A stretch of DNA of 64,000 nucleotides from Streptomyces sp. NRRL F-6492. Its GTDB lineage: Bacteria; Actinomycetota; Actinomycetes; Streptomycetales; Streptomycetaceae. Made by a program: the position numbers and the translations under genes. Under the pieces are notes generated by a model. That model saw only the letters and a program-made list of their open reading frames with translations, was not told where the DNA came from and did not search any database. This document shows positions 41,815 to 50,573 of the stretch, piece after piece. Location: positions 78,733 to 142,732 of the forward strand of contig NZ_LGEG01000233.1 in assembly GCF_001280125.1 (NCBI RefSeq), written 5' to 3'. Position 1 is the first letter of the stretch. Every line of letters starts with the position of its first letter.

Positions 41815-42732
41815 TCAGTTCTTCTGGATCTGGTCGAAGCTGAGCTCGACCGGAGTCTCGCGGCCGAAGATCTCGACGAGGCCCTTGACCTTCTTCGAGT
41901 CGGCGTTGATCTCGTTGATCGTGGCCTGGAGGGTGGCGAAGGGGCCGTCGGTGACGGTGACCGAGTCGCCGACCTCGAAGTCCAGGACCTGGACCTCCAG
42001 CTTGCGGGCCGGAGCCGGCTTGCCCTCGGCCTCGGCGGCCTCGCGGGCGGCCTTCTCCTCGGCCTCCGGGGCGAGCATCTTGACGATCTCGTCCAGGGTC
42101 AGCGGGTACGGGTCGTAGGCGTTGCCCACGAAGCCGGTGACGCCGGGGGTGTTGCGGACGACGCCCCAGGACTCGTTCGTGAGGTCCATGCGGACGAGCA
42201 CGTAGCCGGGGAGCTTGTTCTGCTTGACGTTCTTCCGCTCGCCGCCCTTGATCTGGACGATCTCTTCCTCGGGGACCTCGGCCTGGTAGATGAAGTCCTC
42301 GACGTTGAGCGAGACGGCGCGCTGCTCCAGGTTGGCCTTCACGCGCTTCTCGTAGCCCGCGTAGGTGTGGATGACGTACCACTCGCCGGGGAGGGTGCGC
42401 AGCTCCTCGCGGAGCGCGGCGACCGGGTCGACCGGGGCGGCCTCCTCCTCGGTCTCTTCCTCGACCTCGGCGGCCTCGTCCTCGACGACGGCCTCGTCCT
42501 CGTCGGCCTCGTCCTCGACGAGGGCTTCGTCCTCGTCGGCCTCGTCGGCGGCGTCCTCGTCCTCGACGAGTTCGTCGGCGACGGCCTCGTCCTCGACGGT
42601 CTCCTCGGCGGCGGCCTCGCCCGCAGCGTCGTCAGCAGCGTCGGCCTGGTCCTCGTCGGCGGCCTCGACGGTGTCCAGCTCGTCCTCGACGGGCTCGGAC
42701 TCGAAGGCGTCGTTCAGGTTCGCGTCAGACAC
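41815..42732 (-). CDS. nusG: Transcription termination/antitermination factor NusG with acidic extension
   Basis: 305 residues. The NGN domain starts near 117 ([20 protein letters not shown]) and a KOW domain lies near 245 ([20 protein letters not shown]). It couples RNA polymerase to Rho and the ribosome. The first ~105 residues are almost entirely Asp, Glu and Ala ([20 protein letters not shown]), a long acidic extension of the streptomycete type. It lies between secE and rplK. Confidence 0.97.
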   Translation of the reverse strand: MSDANLNDAFESEPVEDELDTVEAADEDQADAADDAAGEAAAEETVEDEAVADELVEDEDAADEADEDEALVEDEADEDEAVVEDEAAEVEEETEEEAAPVDPVAALREELRTLPGEWYVIHTYAGYEKRVKANLEQRAVSLNVEDFIYQAEVPEEEIVQIKGGERKNVKQNKLPGYVLVRMDLTNESWGVVRNTPGVTGFVGNAYDPYPLTLDEIVKMLAPEAEEKAAREAAEAEGKPAPARKLEVQVLDFEVGDSVTVTDGPFATLQATINEINADSKKVKGLVEIFGRETPVELSFDQIQKN

Positions 42733-42776
42733 GGTGGCTGCTTCTTCCTGCGATACAGATGGGGTGGAACAAAAAG

Positions 42777-43064
42777 TCAGCCGAAGACGTACTTGACTGC
42801 TTCCTGGAAGCCATAGTCAATCACGGTGACGAGGCCGATCATGATGACGACGAAGATGATCACCACGGTCGTGTACGTCGACAGCTGGCTGCGCGTGGGC
42901 CAGACGACCTTGCGGAGCTCCGCGATGATCTGACGGTAGAAGAGGGCGAGGCGACCCAGAGGGCCCTTCTTCCCGCGCTTCCCGCCCTTGCGGGACTTCC
43001 TCTTCGAGTCTGCGGCGTCATCGTCGGCATCAGGCGTGTCGATGGAGCCTACGGCGTCCGTCAC
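42777..43064 (-). CDS. secE: Preprotein translocase subunit SecE
   Basis: 95 residues with a polar, lysine-rich N-terminal half and one membrane helix ([20 protein letters not shown]) preceded by the conserved [12 protein letters not shown]. It clamps SecY. Followed by nusG 44 bp later, a near-universal pair. Confidence 0.97.
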   Translation of the reverse strand: MTDAVGSIDTPDADDDAADSKRKSRKGGKRGKKGPLGRLALFYRQIIAELRKVVWPTRSQLSTYTTVVIIFVVIMIGLVTVIDYGFQEAVKYVFG

Positions 43065-43166
43065 GATGTCTCACCTGATTCCGGGTCGGCCGTGCCGCGC
43101 CCGGGTGAGCCGCACGGCGGTGCAATGAAGTACGTACATGCGCACAACACCTGGCGGTGTGTGTAG

Positions 43167-43239
43167 CAGGGCCGGAGGGACTTGAACCCCCAACCGCCGG
43201 TTTTGGAGACCGGTGCTCTACCAATTGAGCTACGACCCT
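43167..43239 (-). tRNA. trpT: tRNA-Trp (CCA)
   Basis: 73 nt with a complete cloverleaf: acceptor AGGGTCG/CGGCCCT, D-arm GCTC/GAGC, anticodon loop TCCAAAA with CCA (43204-43206), and GGTTCAAGTCC T-arm. CCA is not encoded at the 3' end. Its place just upstream of secE matches other actinobacteria. Confidence 0.97.
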
Positions 43240-43443
43240 TTGTCAGTGCCCCAACCTACCGCATCGTGAGACGCGGCCGGTGCGGACCAACGAGGAGTGA
43301 GCATACGTGGTCTTGGGCCCCTACGTCGAACAGGAGACGCTCCGACCTGCCGCAGGACGCGTGTACGACCGGGAATGACCGTTCCTGTCCGGTCCGTGAA
43401 ACCTGTGTGCCCGGCCGGAACGCGGTCTGGGACGATGGGCCGC

Positions 43444-44670
43444 ATGAGCGCTGCTACCCCTCCCACCGAGCGTCGGGTCTCCGCCCGGATCGGTGCGATC
43501 TCCGAGTCCGCCACCCTCGCCGTCGACGCCAAGGCCAAGGCCCTCAAGGCCGCCGGTCGCCCGGTGATCGGTTTCGGCGCGGGCGAGCCCGACTTCCCGA
43601 CCCCCGACTACATCGTCGAGGCGGCCGTGGAGGCCTGCAAGAACCCGAAGTACCACCGCTACACGCCGGCCGGCGGCCTGCCCGAGCTGAAGTCGGCCAT
43701 CGCCGCCAAGACGCTGCGCGACTCCGGCTACGAGGTCGACCCGTCCCAGATCCTGGTGACCAACGGCGGCAAGCAGGCGATCTACGAGGCCTTCGCCGCG
43801 ATCCTCGACCCGGGCGACGAGGTCATCGTCCCGGCGCCGTACTGGACGACGTACCCCGAGTCGATCCGCCTCGCGGGCGGCGTCCCGGTGGAGGTCGTGG
43901 CCGACGAGACGACCGGCTACCGGGTCTCGGTGGAGCAGCTGGAGGCGGCCCGCACGGAGAAGACCAAGGTCGTCCTCTTCGTCTCCCCCTCGAACCCGAC
44001 CGGCGCCGTCTACAGCGAGGCCGACGCCGAGGCGATCGGCCGCTGGGCCGTCGAGCACGGCCTGTGGGTCCTGACGGACGAGATCTACGAGCACCTGGTC
44101 TACGGCGACGCGAAGTTCACCTCGCTGCCGGCGCTCGTGCCCGAGCTGCGCGACAAGTGCGTCGTGGTCAACGGCGTGGCGAAGACGTACGCGATGACGG
44201 GCTGGCGCGTCGGGTGGATCGTGGGCCCGAAGGACGTCGTGAAGGCCGCCACGAACCTCCAGTCGCACGCCACGTCCAACGTGAGCAACGTCGCGCAGGT
44301 CGCCGCGCTCGCCGCCGTCTCCGGGAACCTGGACGCGGTCGCGGAGATGCGCACCGCCTTCGACCGGCGCCGGCAGACGATCGTGCGGATGCTGAACGAG
44401 ATCGACGGCGTCGTCTGCCCGACCCCGGAGGGCGCGTTCTACGTGTACCCGTCGGTGAAGGGGCTGCTCGGCAAGGAGATCCGCGGGCAGCGCCCGGCGA
44501 CCTCGGTCGAGCTGGCCGCCCTGATCCTGGACGAGGTCGAGGTCGCGGTCGTCCCGGGCGAGGCCTTCGGCACCCCGGGCTACCTGCGCCTGTCGTACGC
44601 GCTGGGCGACGAGGACCTGGTGGAGGGCGTGTCCCGGATCCAGAAGCTCCTGGCCGAGGCGACGGACTGA
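43444..44670 (+). CDS. Pyridoxal-phosphate aminotransferase, aspartate-type (class I)
   Basis: 408 residues. PLP-binding Lys247 is in [21 protein letters not shown] (183-187) and [12 protein letters not shown] near the C-terminus (substrate Arg) are typical of subgroup I-gamma aspartate aminotransferases. It transfers amino groups between aspartate/glutamate and oxo-acids. The ATG at 43444 was chosen because upstream residues are unlike the family and run into the tRNA gap. It is divergent from the tRNA-Trp/secE group and ends at a strong terminator. Confidence 0.9.
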   Translation: MSAATPPTERRVSARIGAISESATLAVDAKAKALKAAGRPVIGFGAGEPDFPTPDYIVEAAVEACKNPKYHRYTPAGGLPELKSAIAAKTLRDSGYEVDPSQILVTNGGKQAIYEAFAAILDPGDEVIVPAPYWTTYPESIRLAGGVPVEVVADETTGYRVSVEQLEAARTEKTKVVLFVSPSNPTGAVYSEADAEAIGRWAVEHGLWVLTDEIYEHLVYGDAKFTSLPALVPELRDKCVVVNGVAKTYAMTGWRVGWIVGPKDVVKAATNLQSHATSNVSNVAQVAALAAVSGNLDAVAEMRTAFDRRRQTIVRMLNEIDGVVCPTPEGAFYVYPSVKGLLGKEIRGQRPATSVELAALILDEVEVAVVPGEAFGTPGYLRLSYALGDEDLVEGVSRIQKLLAEATD

Positions 44671-44683
44671 TCGCGGCGGCACG

Positions 44684-44716
44684 CGGGCCCCGGTTCTTCG
44701 GAACCGGGGCCCGTTT
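44684..44716 (+). terminator. Aminotransferase terminator
   Basis: A perfect 13-bp stem (CGGGCCCCGGTTC) closed by a TTCG tetraloop and followed by TTTG, 13 bases after the stop. A textbook intrinsic terminator. Confidence 0.9.
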
Positions 44717-44787
44717 GTGCGTTCGGGCGGGGTCCCGATCGGGGAAAGGGACTGTCCTCCCCCGTTCGGGTGCGGCAGGATCGGTCG

Positions 44788-45843
44788 ATGCTGGCCTTTT
44801 CAGAGGGACACCCCCCGAACCCCCCGCACGACGACCGCGACCTCACCCTGTTGCCTAAGGCCCATCTCCACCTGCACTTCACCGGTTCGATGCGGCCCAC
44901 GACGCTGATCGAGCTGGCCGACAAGTACGGCGTGCACCTCCCGGAAGCGCTGAGCAGCGGTACGCCTCCCAAGCTGCGGGCGACCGACGAGCGCGGCTGG
45001 TTCCGCTTCCAGCGGCTCTACGACATCGCCCGCTCCTGCCTGCGCTCGCCGGAGGACATCCGGCGGCTCGTCCGCGAGGCGGCCGAGGAGGACGTCAGGG
45101 ACGGTTCGGGGTGGCTGGAGATCCAGGTCGACCCCACCTCGTACGCCCCGCACCTCGGCGGGCTCATCCCGGCCCTGGAGATCATCCTGGACGCGGTCGA
45201 GTCGGCGTCCCGGGACACCGGGCTCGGGATGCGGGTCCTGGTGGCGGCGAACCGGATGAAGCACCCCCTGGAGGCGCGCACCCTGGCCCGGCTCGCGGTG
45301 CGGTTCGCGGACCGGGGCGTGGTGGGCTTCGGGCTCTCCAACGACGAGCGGCGCGGCATGGCCCGTGACTTCGACCGGGCGTTCGCGATCGCCCGGGACG
45401 GCGGCCTGCTCGCGGCCCCGCACGGCGGCGAGCTGACGGGCCCGGCGTCGGTGCGGGACTGCCTGGACGACCTGCGGGCGGCGCGGGTCGGCCACGGGGT
45501 GCGGGCGGCGGAGGACCCGAGGCTGCTGCGCAGGCTCGCCGAGCGCGGGGTGACCTGCGAGGTCTGCCCGGCGTCGAACGTGGCCCTCGGGGTGTACGAG
45601 AGGCACGAGGACGTGCCGCTGCGGACCCTCTTCGACGCGGGGGTGCCGATGGCGCTCGGCGCGGACGACCCGCTGCTCTTCGGCTCGCGGCTCGCGGCGC
45701 AGTACGAGATCGCCCGCCGGCACCACGGCTTCACGGACGCGGAACTGGCGGAGCTGGCCCGGCAGTCGGTCCGGGGTTCGGCGGCCCCGGAGGGGGTACG
45801 GGAGAAGCTGCTCGCGGGCATCGACGACTGGATCGGGTCCTGA
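44788..45843 (+). CDS. Adenosine deaminase family protein
   Basis: 351 residues. TIM-barrel metal motifs: HLHLH (26-30), PHGGE (base and Glu), VGHGVR, and GADDPLLFG near the C-terminus in place of the usual TDDP. The set fits hydrolytic deamination of adenosine or a related purine nucleoside or base; the precise substrate is open. Start ATG at 44788 with AGGA upstream. Its own upstream region follows the aminotransferase terminator. Confidence 0.85.
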   Translation: MLAFSEGHPPNPPHDDRDLTLLPKAHLHLHFTGSMRPTTLIELADKYGVHLPEALSSGTPPKLRATDERGWFRFQRLYDIARSCLRSPEDIRRLVREAAEEDVRDGSGWLEIQVDPTSYAPHLGGLIPALEIILDAVESASRDTGLGMRVLVAANRMKHPLEARTLARLAVRFADRGVVGFGLSNDERRGMARDFDRAFAIARDGGLLAAPHGGELTGPASVRDCLDDLRAARVGHGVRAAEDPRLLRRLAERGVTCEVCPASNVALGVYERHEDVPLRTLFDAGVPMALGADDPLLFGSRLAAQYEIARRHHGFTDAELAELARQSVRGSAAPEGVREKLLAGIDDWIGS

Positions 45844-45886
45844 ACGGGCTTTGAGCGGGCGGGTCCTGCCACGGGGGAGGCACGGG

Positions 45887-46525
45887 ATGATGAGGCTGAC
45901 CGTCTTCGGCGCGACCGGCGGCACGGGCCGGGAGATCGTCCGCCAGGCGCTGGCCGCGGGCCACGAGGTGACGGCGGTGGTGCGGAACCCGGCGCGGCTC
46001 GCGGTGACCGGCACGCGGCTCGTGGTCCGGCGGGCCGAGGACCTGTCCGCACCCGGGCCCCTGCGCGCGGCGGTCGCCGGCCGGGACGCGGTGCTCTCGG
46101 GCCTCGGGGCCAGGAGCCGGGCGGACGCGGGCGTGGCGGCCCGGCTGACCCGCTCGGTGCTCGCGGCGATGGAGGCCGAGAAGGTGCGCCGCCTCCTGGT
46201 GGTCAGCGCGGCCCCGCTGGGCCCGGTCCCGGACGGTCAGGCCCTCGTGGACAGGGCGGCCCGCGCGGTCGTCGGCGCCGTCCTGAAGGACGTGTACGCC
46301 GATCTGCGGGCCATGGAGTCCGACCTCGCCGCGAGCGGCGCCGACTGGACCGCCGTGCGCCCGCCGCGGCTGACGGACGGGCCGGTCACCGGCCGGTACC
46401 GCACGGCCGTCGCCGGCACCCCGCCCCGGGGCCGCTTCCTGGCCCGCGCGGACGTGGCGCACGCGATGCTGGCGATGATCGACGACCCTGCGACGGTGAA
46501 GCAGGGCGTGGGCGTCGCGTACTGA
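45887..46525 (+). CDS. NAD(P)-binding SDR-like (atypical) protein
   Basis: 212 residues. Rossmann glycine motif GATGGTG near residue 8 and VVRNPARL after the second strand suggest an atypical SDR / NmrA-like fold with NAD(P) binding. Central VRRLLVVSAAPLG replaces the classical YxxxK site, so a catalytic role is uncertain. Two start codons lie three bases apart (45887, 45890); I took the first, six bases after GGGGGAGG. Similar in style to the gene at 50574. Confidence 0.8.
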   Translation: MMRLTVFGATGGTGREIVRQALAAGHEVTAVVRNPARLAVTGTRLVVRRAEDLSAPGPLRAAVAGRDAVLSGLGARSRADAGVAARLTRSVLAAMEAEKVRRLLVVSAAPLGPVPDGQALVDRAARAVVGAVLKDVYADLRAMESDLAASGADWTAVRPPRLTDGPVTGRYRTAVAGTPPRGRFLARADVAHAMLAMIDDPATVKQGVGVAY

Positions 46526-46537
46526 CCGGCGGGCTTC

Positions 46538-47599
46538 CTAGATCTCGACGCCGACGGTGACGGGCTCGTTGACGAGGGTGATCCCGAAAGCCTCGCGGAC
46601 CCCGGCGACGACCTCGCGGGCGAGGGCGAGCAGGTCCTCGGTGGTCGCGCCGCCCCGGTTGGTGAGGGCGAGCGTGTGCTTGGTGGAGATCCGGGCGGGC
46701 CCGGAGCCGTATCCCTTGGTGAACCCGGCCCGGTCGATCAGCCAGGCCGCCGAGGTCTTCACGTCGTCGCCGTCGTCCCCGGCGGGGAAGGCCGGCGGGA
46801 CGACGTCCGGGCCGAGCCGCTCGGCCACGCGCGCGAGGAAGGCCTCGTACTGCCCGGCCGTGAGGATCGGGTTGGTGAAGAAGGAGCCGGCCGACCAGGT
46901 GTCGTGGTCCTCCGGGTCCAGGACCATGCCCTTCCCGGCGCGCAGCTTCAGGACGGTCTCGCGGGCGGCGGCGAGCGGGACGCGGTCGCCGGGCCCGACG
47001 CCGAGGGCGCGGGCGGTCTCGGCGTACTTGACGGGCGCGGAGAGCCCGTCGGCGTCTTCGAGCTCGAAGCGGACGCGCAGCACGACGTACCGCTCGGGGT
47101 GCTCCTTGAAGCGGCTGTGCCGGTACGTGAAGGCGCACTCGGCGTTGGTGAGCGTGACCGTCTCGCGGGTGGTCCGGTCGTACGCGACGACCTCGGTGAC
47201 GGTGGCGGAGACGTCCTGCCCGTACGCGCCGACGTTCTGGATGGGGGTGGCCCCGGCCGAGCCGGGGATCCCGGCCAGGCACTCGATCCCGGCGAGCCCG
47301 GCCTCGACGGTCCGCGCGACGGCGTCCGTCCAGACCTCTCCGGCGGCCAGCTCCAGACGGGTCCCGTCGAGGGAGAAGCCGGTGGTGGCGATCCGCAGCG
47401 CGGTGCCGTCGAAGCCCTTGTCCCCGATGACCAGGTTGGACCCGCCGCCGACGATCAGCAGCGGCGTCCCGGCGTCGTCGGCCTCGCGGACGGCCGCGAT
47501 CACCTCGTCGTCGGTGACGGCGGTGACGAGCCGGGAGGCGGGGCCGCCGAGGCGGAAGGTGGTGAGGGGGGCGAGGGGGGCGTCGTTGAGGAGCTGCAC
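46538..47599 (-). CDS. murB: UDP-N-acetylenolpyruvoylglucosamine reductase
   Basis: Reduces UDP-GlcNAc-enolpyruvate to UDP-MurNAc in peptidoglycan synthesis, using FAD and NADPH. 353 residues, GTG start at 47597-47599 (VQLLNDAPLAPLTTFRLGGP). FAD motif IVGGGSNLVI (49-58), IPGSAGATPIQNVGAYG, and SAGSFFTNP with the catalytic Ser. Type I by length. A perfect 36-bp palindrome lies ten bases upstream of the start and the ribosome site is weak (GGAAC). Confidence 0.94.
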   Translation of the reverse strand: MQLLNDAPLAPLTTFRLGGPASRLVTAVTDDEVIAAVREADDAGTPLLIVGGGSNLVIGDKGFDGTALRIATTGFSLDGTRLELAAGEVWTDAVARTVEAGLAGIECLAGIPGSAGATPIQNVGAYGQDVSATVTEVVAYDRTTRETVTLTNAECAFTYRHSRFKEHPERYVVLRVRFELEDADGLSAPVKYAETARALGVGPGDRVPLAAARETVLKLRAGKGMVLDPEDHDTWSAGSFFTNPILTAGQYEAFLARVAERLGPDVVPPAFPAGDDGDDVKTSAAWLIDRAGFTKGYGSGPARISTKHTLALTNRGGATTEDLLALAREVVAGVREAFGITLVNEPVTVGVEI

Positions 47600-47608
47600 G
47601 TTCCAAAT

Positions 47609-47644
47609 AGTACTTACCTGTTGCGCGCGCAACAGGTAAGTACT
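47609..47644. promoter_or_regulatory. Perfect 36-bp palindrome upstream of murB
   Basis: AGTACTTACCTGTTGCGC is followed immediately by its exact reverse complement. It fills most of the 55-bp gap between the HadB-like gene and murB and is AT-richer than its surroundings. It could be an operator for a dimeric regulator or a long RNA hairpin ending the upstream transcript. TACTAT, a possible -10, overlaps its murB-side end. Confidence 0.8.
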
Positions 47645-47654
47645 GGGCCGCCCC

Positions 47655-48083
47655 TCAGGCGAGCCGCACCACGGCCCGGCTCATCCCGAGGACCTTCTGG
47701 CCCGCGCTGGTCGCCGTGAGGTCGACCCGGACCAGGCCGTCGTCCAGCTTGGCCGCGACCTTGGCGCTGACCTCGATCAGGGCGCCGGTGTCGTCGTCGG
47801 GGACGACGACCGGCTTGGTGAAGCGGACGCCGTACTCGACGACGGCGGCGGGGTCGCCGGTCCAGTCGGTGACGACGCGGATCGCCTCGGCCATGGTGAA
47901 CATGCCGTGGGCGATGACGTCGGGCAGGCCGACCGCGACCGCGAACCTCTCGTTCCAGTGGATGGGATTGAAGTCCCCGGAGGCGCCGGCGTACCGGACG
48001 AGGGTGGCGCGGGTCACCGGGAAGGTCTGCGCGGGCAGTTCGGTGCCGACCTCGACCTCGTCGTAGGCGATCTTCGCGGTCAT
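47655..48083 (-). CDS. MaoC-type (3R)-hydroxyacyl dehydratase, HadB-like
   Basis: 142 residues, hot-dog fold. DFNPIHWNERFAVAVGLPDV has the catalytic Asp and His of the hydratase-2 motif. In mycobacteria HadB is the catalytic partner of HadA in fatty-acid synthase II, and the hadAB genes lie next to rpmG, tRNA-Trp, secE and nusG, a similar neighbourhood. It starts two bases after the HadA-like stop. The substrate in this organism is not known. Confidence 0.82.
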   Translation of the reverse strand: MTAKIAYDEVEVGTELPAQTFPVTRATLVRYAGASGDFNPIHWNERFAVAVGLPDVIAHGMFTMAEAIRVVTDWTGDPAAVVEYGVRFTKPVVVPDDDTGALIEVSAKVAAKLDDGLVRVDLTATSAGQKVLGMSRAVVRLA

Positions 48084-48085
48084 GG

Positions 48086-48538
48086 TCAGGCCTCCTCGGG
48101 CGCTCGGGAGACGAGCTTGGTCCAGGCGGTGACGACGTGTTCGCCGGTCTCGTCGTGGACCTCGCCGCGGATGTCCAGGATGTCGTTGCCCGCCATCGAC
48201 TTGATCGCCTCGATGGTGGAGGTGACGGAGAGCCGGTCCCCGGCGCGTACGGGACGGGTGTGGGCGAACTTCTGGTCGCCGTGGACGACCCGGCTGTAGT
48301 CGAGGCCGAGCTGCGGGTCCTCGATGACCTGTCCGGCCGCCTTGAACGTGATGGCGAACACGAAGGTGGGCGGGGCGATCACGTCGGGGTGGCCGAGCGC
48401 CTTGGCCGCCTCCGCGTCGGTGTACGCGGGGTTGGCGTCCCCGATCGCCTCGGCGAACTCGCGGATCTTCTCGCGGCCGACCTCGTAGGGCGGGGTGGGC
48501 GGATAGGTCCGGCCCACGAAGGACTGGTCGAGCGCCAT
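48086..48538 (-). CDS. MaoC-type dehydratase, HadA-like (probably non-catalytic)
   Basis: 150 residues from an ATG at 48536-48538 with GGAGG upstream. N-terminal hot-dog domain: GRTYPPTPPYEVGREKIREF and AIGDANPAYTDAEAAKALGH, where the catalytic His of the hydratase motif is replaced (NPAY). This matches the role of HadA as the substrate-binding partner of HadB. A longer in-frame start is possible but lies in the terminator region. Confidence 0.82.
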   Translation of the reverse strand: MALDQSFVGRTYPPTPPYEVGREKIREFAEAIGDANPAYTDAEAAKALGHPDVIAPPTFVFAITFKAAGQVIEDPQLGLDYSRVVHGDQKFAHTRPVRAGDRLSVTSTIEAIKSMAGNDILDIRGEVHDETGEHVVTAWTKLVSRAPEEA

Positions 48539-48574
48539 GGACTCGATACCTCCTGGATCTGTTGCCGACAAACG

Positions 48575-48610
48575 ACACGAGGCCGCCCCCGAACGGGGAC
48601 GGCCTCGTGT
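48575..48610 (-). terminator. Hairpin between rpmG and the HadA-like gene
   Basis: ACACGAGGCCGCCCCC-GAAC-GGGGACGGCCTCGTGT forms a 16-bp stem with one mismatch, ten bases after the rpmG stop. Confidence 0.85.
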
Positions 48611-48620
48611 ACGAGCCTGA

Positions 48621-48785
48621 TTAACGCGTCTCGCGGTGCGCGGTGTGCGAGTTGCAGCGAGGGCAGTGCTTCTTCATCTCAAGACGGTCCGGGTTGTTAC
48701 GCCGGTTCTTCTTGGTGATGTAGTTCCGCTCCTTGCACTCCACGCAGGCCAGCGTGATCTTCGGGCGGACGTCGGTGGCAGCCAC
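48621..48785 (-). CDS. rpmG: 50S ribosomal protein L33, zinc-binding form
   Basis: 54 residues from a GTG at 48783-48785 with AGGAG upstream. Zinc ribbon Cys14, Cys17, Cys41, Cys44 (CVECK and CPRCN). Streptomycetes often have a second, zinc-free L33 elsewhere. It follows tRNA-Met in the same orientation. Confidence 0.96.
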
Positions 48786-48874
48786 GTGAGTGCTCCTTGG
48801 ACGGACGGTTGGACGGATGAACGCATAAAAGGGTAGCCGATCGAAGGACCGACCCCGCAATCGGCTACCGTGTG

Positions 48875-48947
48875 TAGCGGTGACCGGACTTGAACCGGTG
48901 ACACAGCGATTATGAGCCGCTTGCTCTACCGACTGAGCTACACCGCT
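48875..48947 (-). tRNA. tRNA-Met (CAT), elongator
   Basis: 73 nt, acceptor AGCGGTG/CACCGCT, anticodon CAT, T-arm GGTTCAAGTCC. The first acceptor pair is intact and the anticodon stem lacks the three G-C pairs of the initiator, so this is an elongator. Confidence 0.93.
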
Positions 48948-48990
48948 TTGATGATCCGGAGCCCGTCCGAAGACGGGTCCTTCTCACCAG

Positions 48991-49063
48991 AGCCCCAATA
49001 CGGAATCGAACCGTAGACCTTCTCCTTACCATGGAGACGCTCTACCGACTGAGCTATTGGGGC
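48991..49063 (-). tRNA. tRNA-Thr (GGT)
   Basis: 73 nt, acceptor GCCCCAA/TTGGGGC, anticodon stem TCTCC/GGAGA with loop ATGGTAA (anticodon GGT), T-arm GGTTCGATTCC. Same strand as tRNA-Met, 43 bp upstream of it. Confidence 0.95.
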
Positions 49064-49269
49064 GAGCGAGGAAGACATTACACGGTCCCCGGCCCATCTC
49101 CCAAATCCGTTTCTCCGGGGCGTTCCGGCCCCTCCCACCAGGTGTCACGTACGCCACACGAGCCCTCATCGGTACGCCCGTCGCGCCCTTCCCCGCAGGT
49201 CATCGCGGGCGCCCCTAGGCTCGGGACCACGCCGCGTGGCCCCGAGCCCGAGGAGCCCTGAGGAGCCGG

Positions 49270-50571
49270 ATGTCAGCCGACAGCAAGCAGCCCCAGCCGC
49301 CCGGGGACGGGGCCGCGGCCGGCGCCGGCCCGACCTCGCTCCTGCTCTCGCACGCGCGCCTGGCCGACGGGCGGACCGTGGACGTACGGCTCGTGGGCGA
49401 CCGGATCGAGGCGGTCGGCACGGCGGGCAGCCTCGCTCCCGTGCCCGCGGGCGCCCGGGTGGACCTCACCGGCTATCTGCTGCTGCCCGCGCCCGCCGAG
49501 CCCCACGCCCACGCCGACACGGCGCTCTCCGCCGACCGCCCCGGTCCCGTCCCGTACGACGGGGAGGAGGTGCGGCGCCGGGCCACGGAGGCCGCGCTGC
49601 TCCAGCTCGGACACGGCGCGACCGCGCTGCGGGCGCACGTGCGGATCGGCGGCGACCGCGGGCTCGGGCCGCTGGAGGCGGTGCTCGGGGTCCGGCGCGC
49701 GCTGCACGGCCTCGGCGAGCTGACGCCCGTCGCCGTGCCCCGGCTGCTCACGGGGGCGGCGGGCGCGGACGGGCGCGCGCTGCTGCGGGACGCGGTGCGC
49801 GGGGGCGCGGGGGCGGTCGGCGGGTGCCCGGACCTGGATCCCGACCCGGCCGGGCACCTGACGGCGGCCCTGGGGATCGCGGCGGAGTACGGCGTGCCGG
49901 TGGACCTGCACACCGAGGGGGACGATCCGGCGTGGCTGGCCCGCCTGGCGGCGATGGCCGGGGAGCTGGGGTCGGGGGTGACGATCGGGCCGTGCGCGGG
50001 CCTCGCCCGGCTCCCCTCCGAGGTGGCGGGGCGGGCGGCGGACCGGCTGGCGGCGGCCGGCGTGGCGGTGGTGTGCCTGCCGCAGGGCGGGTGCGCGGAC
50101 GCGGGGCCGCGGGGCCGGGAACCGGGGGGTACGGCGCCGGTGCGGCTGCTGCGGTCGGCGGGGGTGCGGGTGGCGGCCGGGAGCGGGGCGCTGCGGGACG
50201 CGGCGAACCCGGTGGGGCGCGGGGACCCGCTGGAGGCGGCGTACCTGCTCGCCTCGCAGGGCGGGCTCGCGCCGGAGGAGGCGTACGGGGCGGTGAGCGC
50301 GGAGGCGCGGGCGGTCCTCGGGCTTCCGGAGGTGCGGGTGGAGGCGGGCTTCCCGGCGGAGCTGCTGGCGGTGCGGGGGGAGCGGCTCGCGGGCGCGCTG
50401 TCTCTGGCGTACAGCCGGATCGTGGTGCACCGGGGGCGGGTGGTGGCGCGGACGAGCGCGGTGCGGGAGTACTGCGACTCGGCGGCGGCGACGGACCTGC
50501 CGCGGCAGGCGCGGACGAGGCGGCCGCCCGGGCCGGGGGGCCCTCAGGCCGGTCCCGTCGTACGGTCGTGA
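49270..50571 (+). CDS. Cytosine-deaminase-like amidohydrolase lacking metal ligands (probable pseudoenzyme)
   Basis: 433 residues, ATG with AGGAG upstream. Amidohydrolase layout: N-terminal beta part (LLLSHARLADGRTVDVRLVG), HAH (His79, His81) and DLHTE (His214). In active relatives the next ligands are a His near 241 and Asp in a GxDD/GSDN loop; here these are IGPCAG (Pro241-Cys242) and AGSGALRD (Gly306). GRGDPLEAAYLLA aligns with the same family. I infer loss of catalysis, with a retained fold. The stop overlaps the next gene's start region. Confidence 0.8.
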   Translation: MSADSKQPQPPGDGAAAGAGPTSLLLSHARLADGRTVDVRLVGDRIEAVGTAGSLAPVPAGARVDLTGYLLLPAPAEPHAHADTALSADRPGPVPYDGEEVRRRATEAALLQLGHGATALRAHVRIGGDRGLGPLEAVLGVRRALHGLGELTPVAVPRLLTGAAGADGRALLRDAVRGGAGAVGGCPDLDPDPAGHLTAALGIAAEYGVPVDLHTEGDDPAWLARLAAMAGELGSGVTIGPCAGLARLPSEVAGRAADRLAAAGVAVVCLPQGGCADAGPRGREPGGTAPVRLLRSAGVRVAAGSGALRDAANPVGRGDPLEAAYLLASQGGLAPEEAYGAVSAEARAVLGLPEVRVEAGFPAELLAVRGERLAGALSLAYSRIVVHRGRVVARTSAVREYCDSAAATDLPRQARTRRPPGPGGPQAGPVVRS

Positions 50572-50573
50572 GT

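Noticed and set aside
42367..42816. Ser-rich and Leu/Val-rich plus-strand frames opposite the nusG acidic region
   Set aside because: They arise from the repeated GAG/GAC codons of the NusG extension on the other strand.
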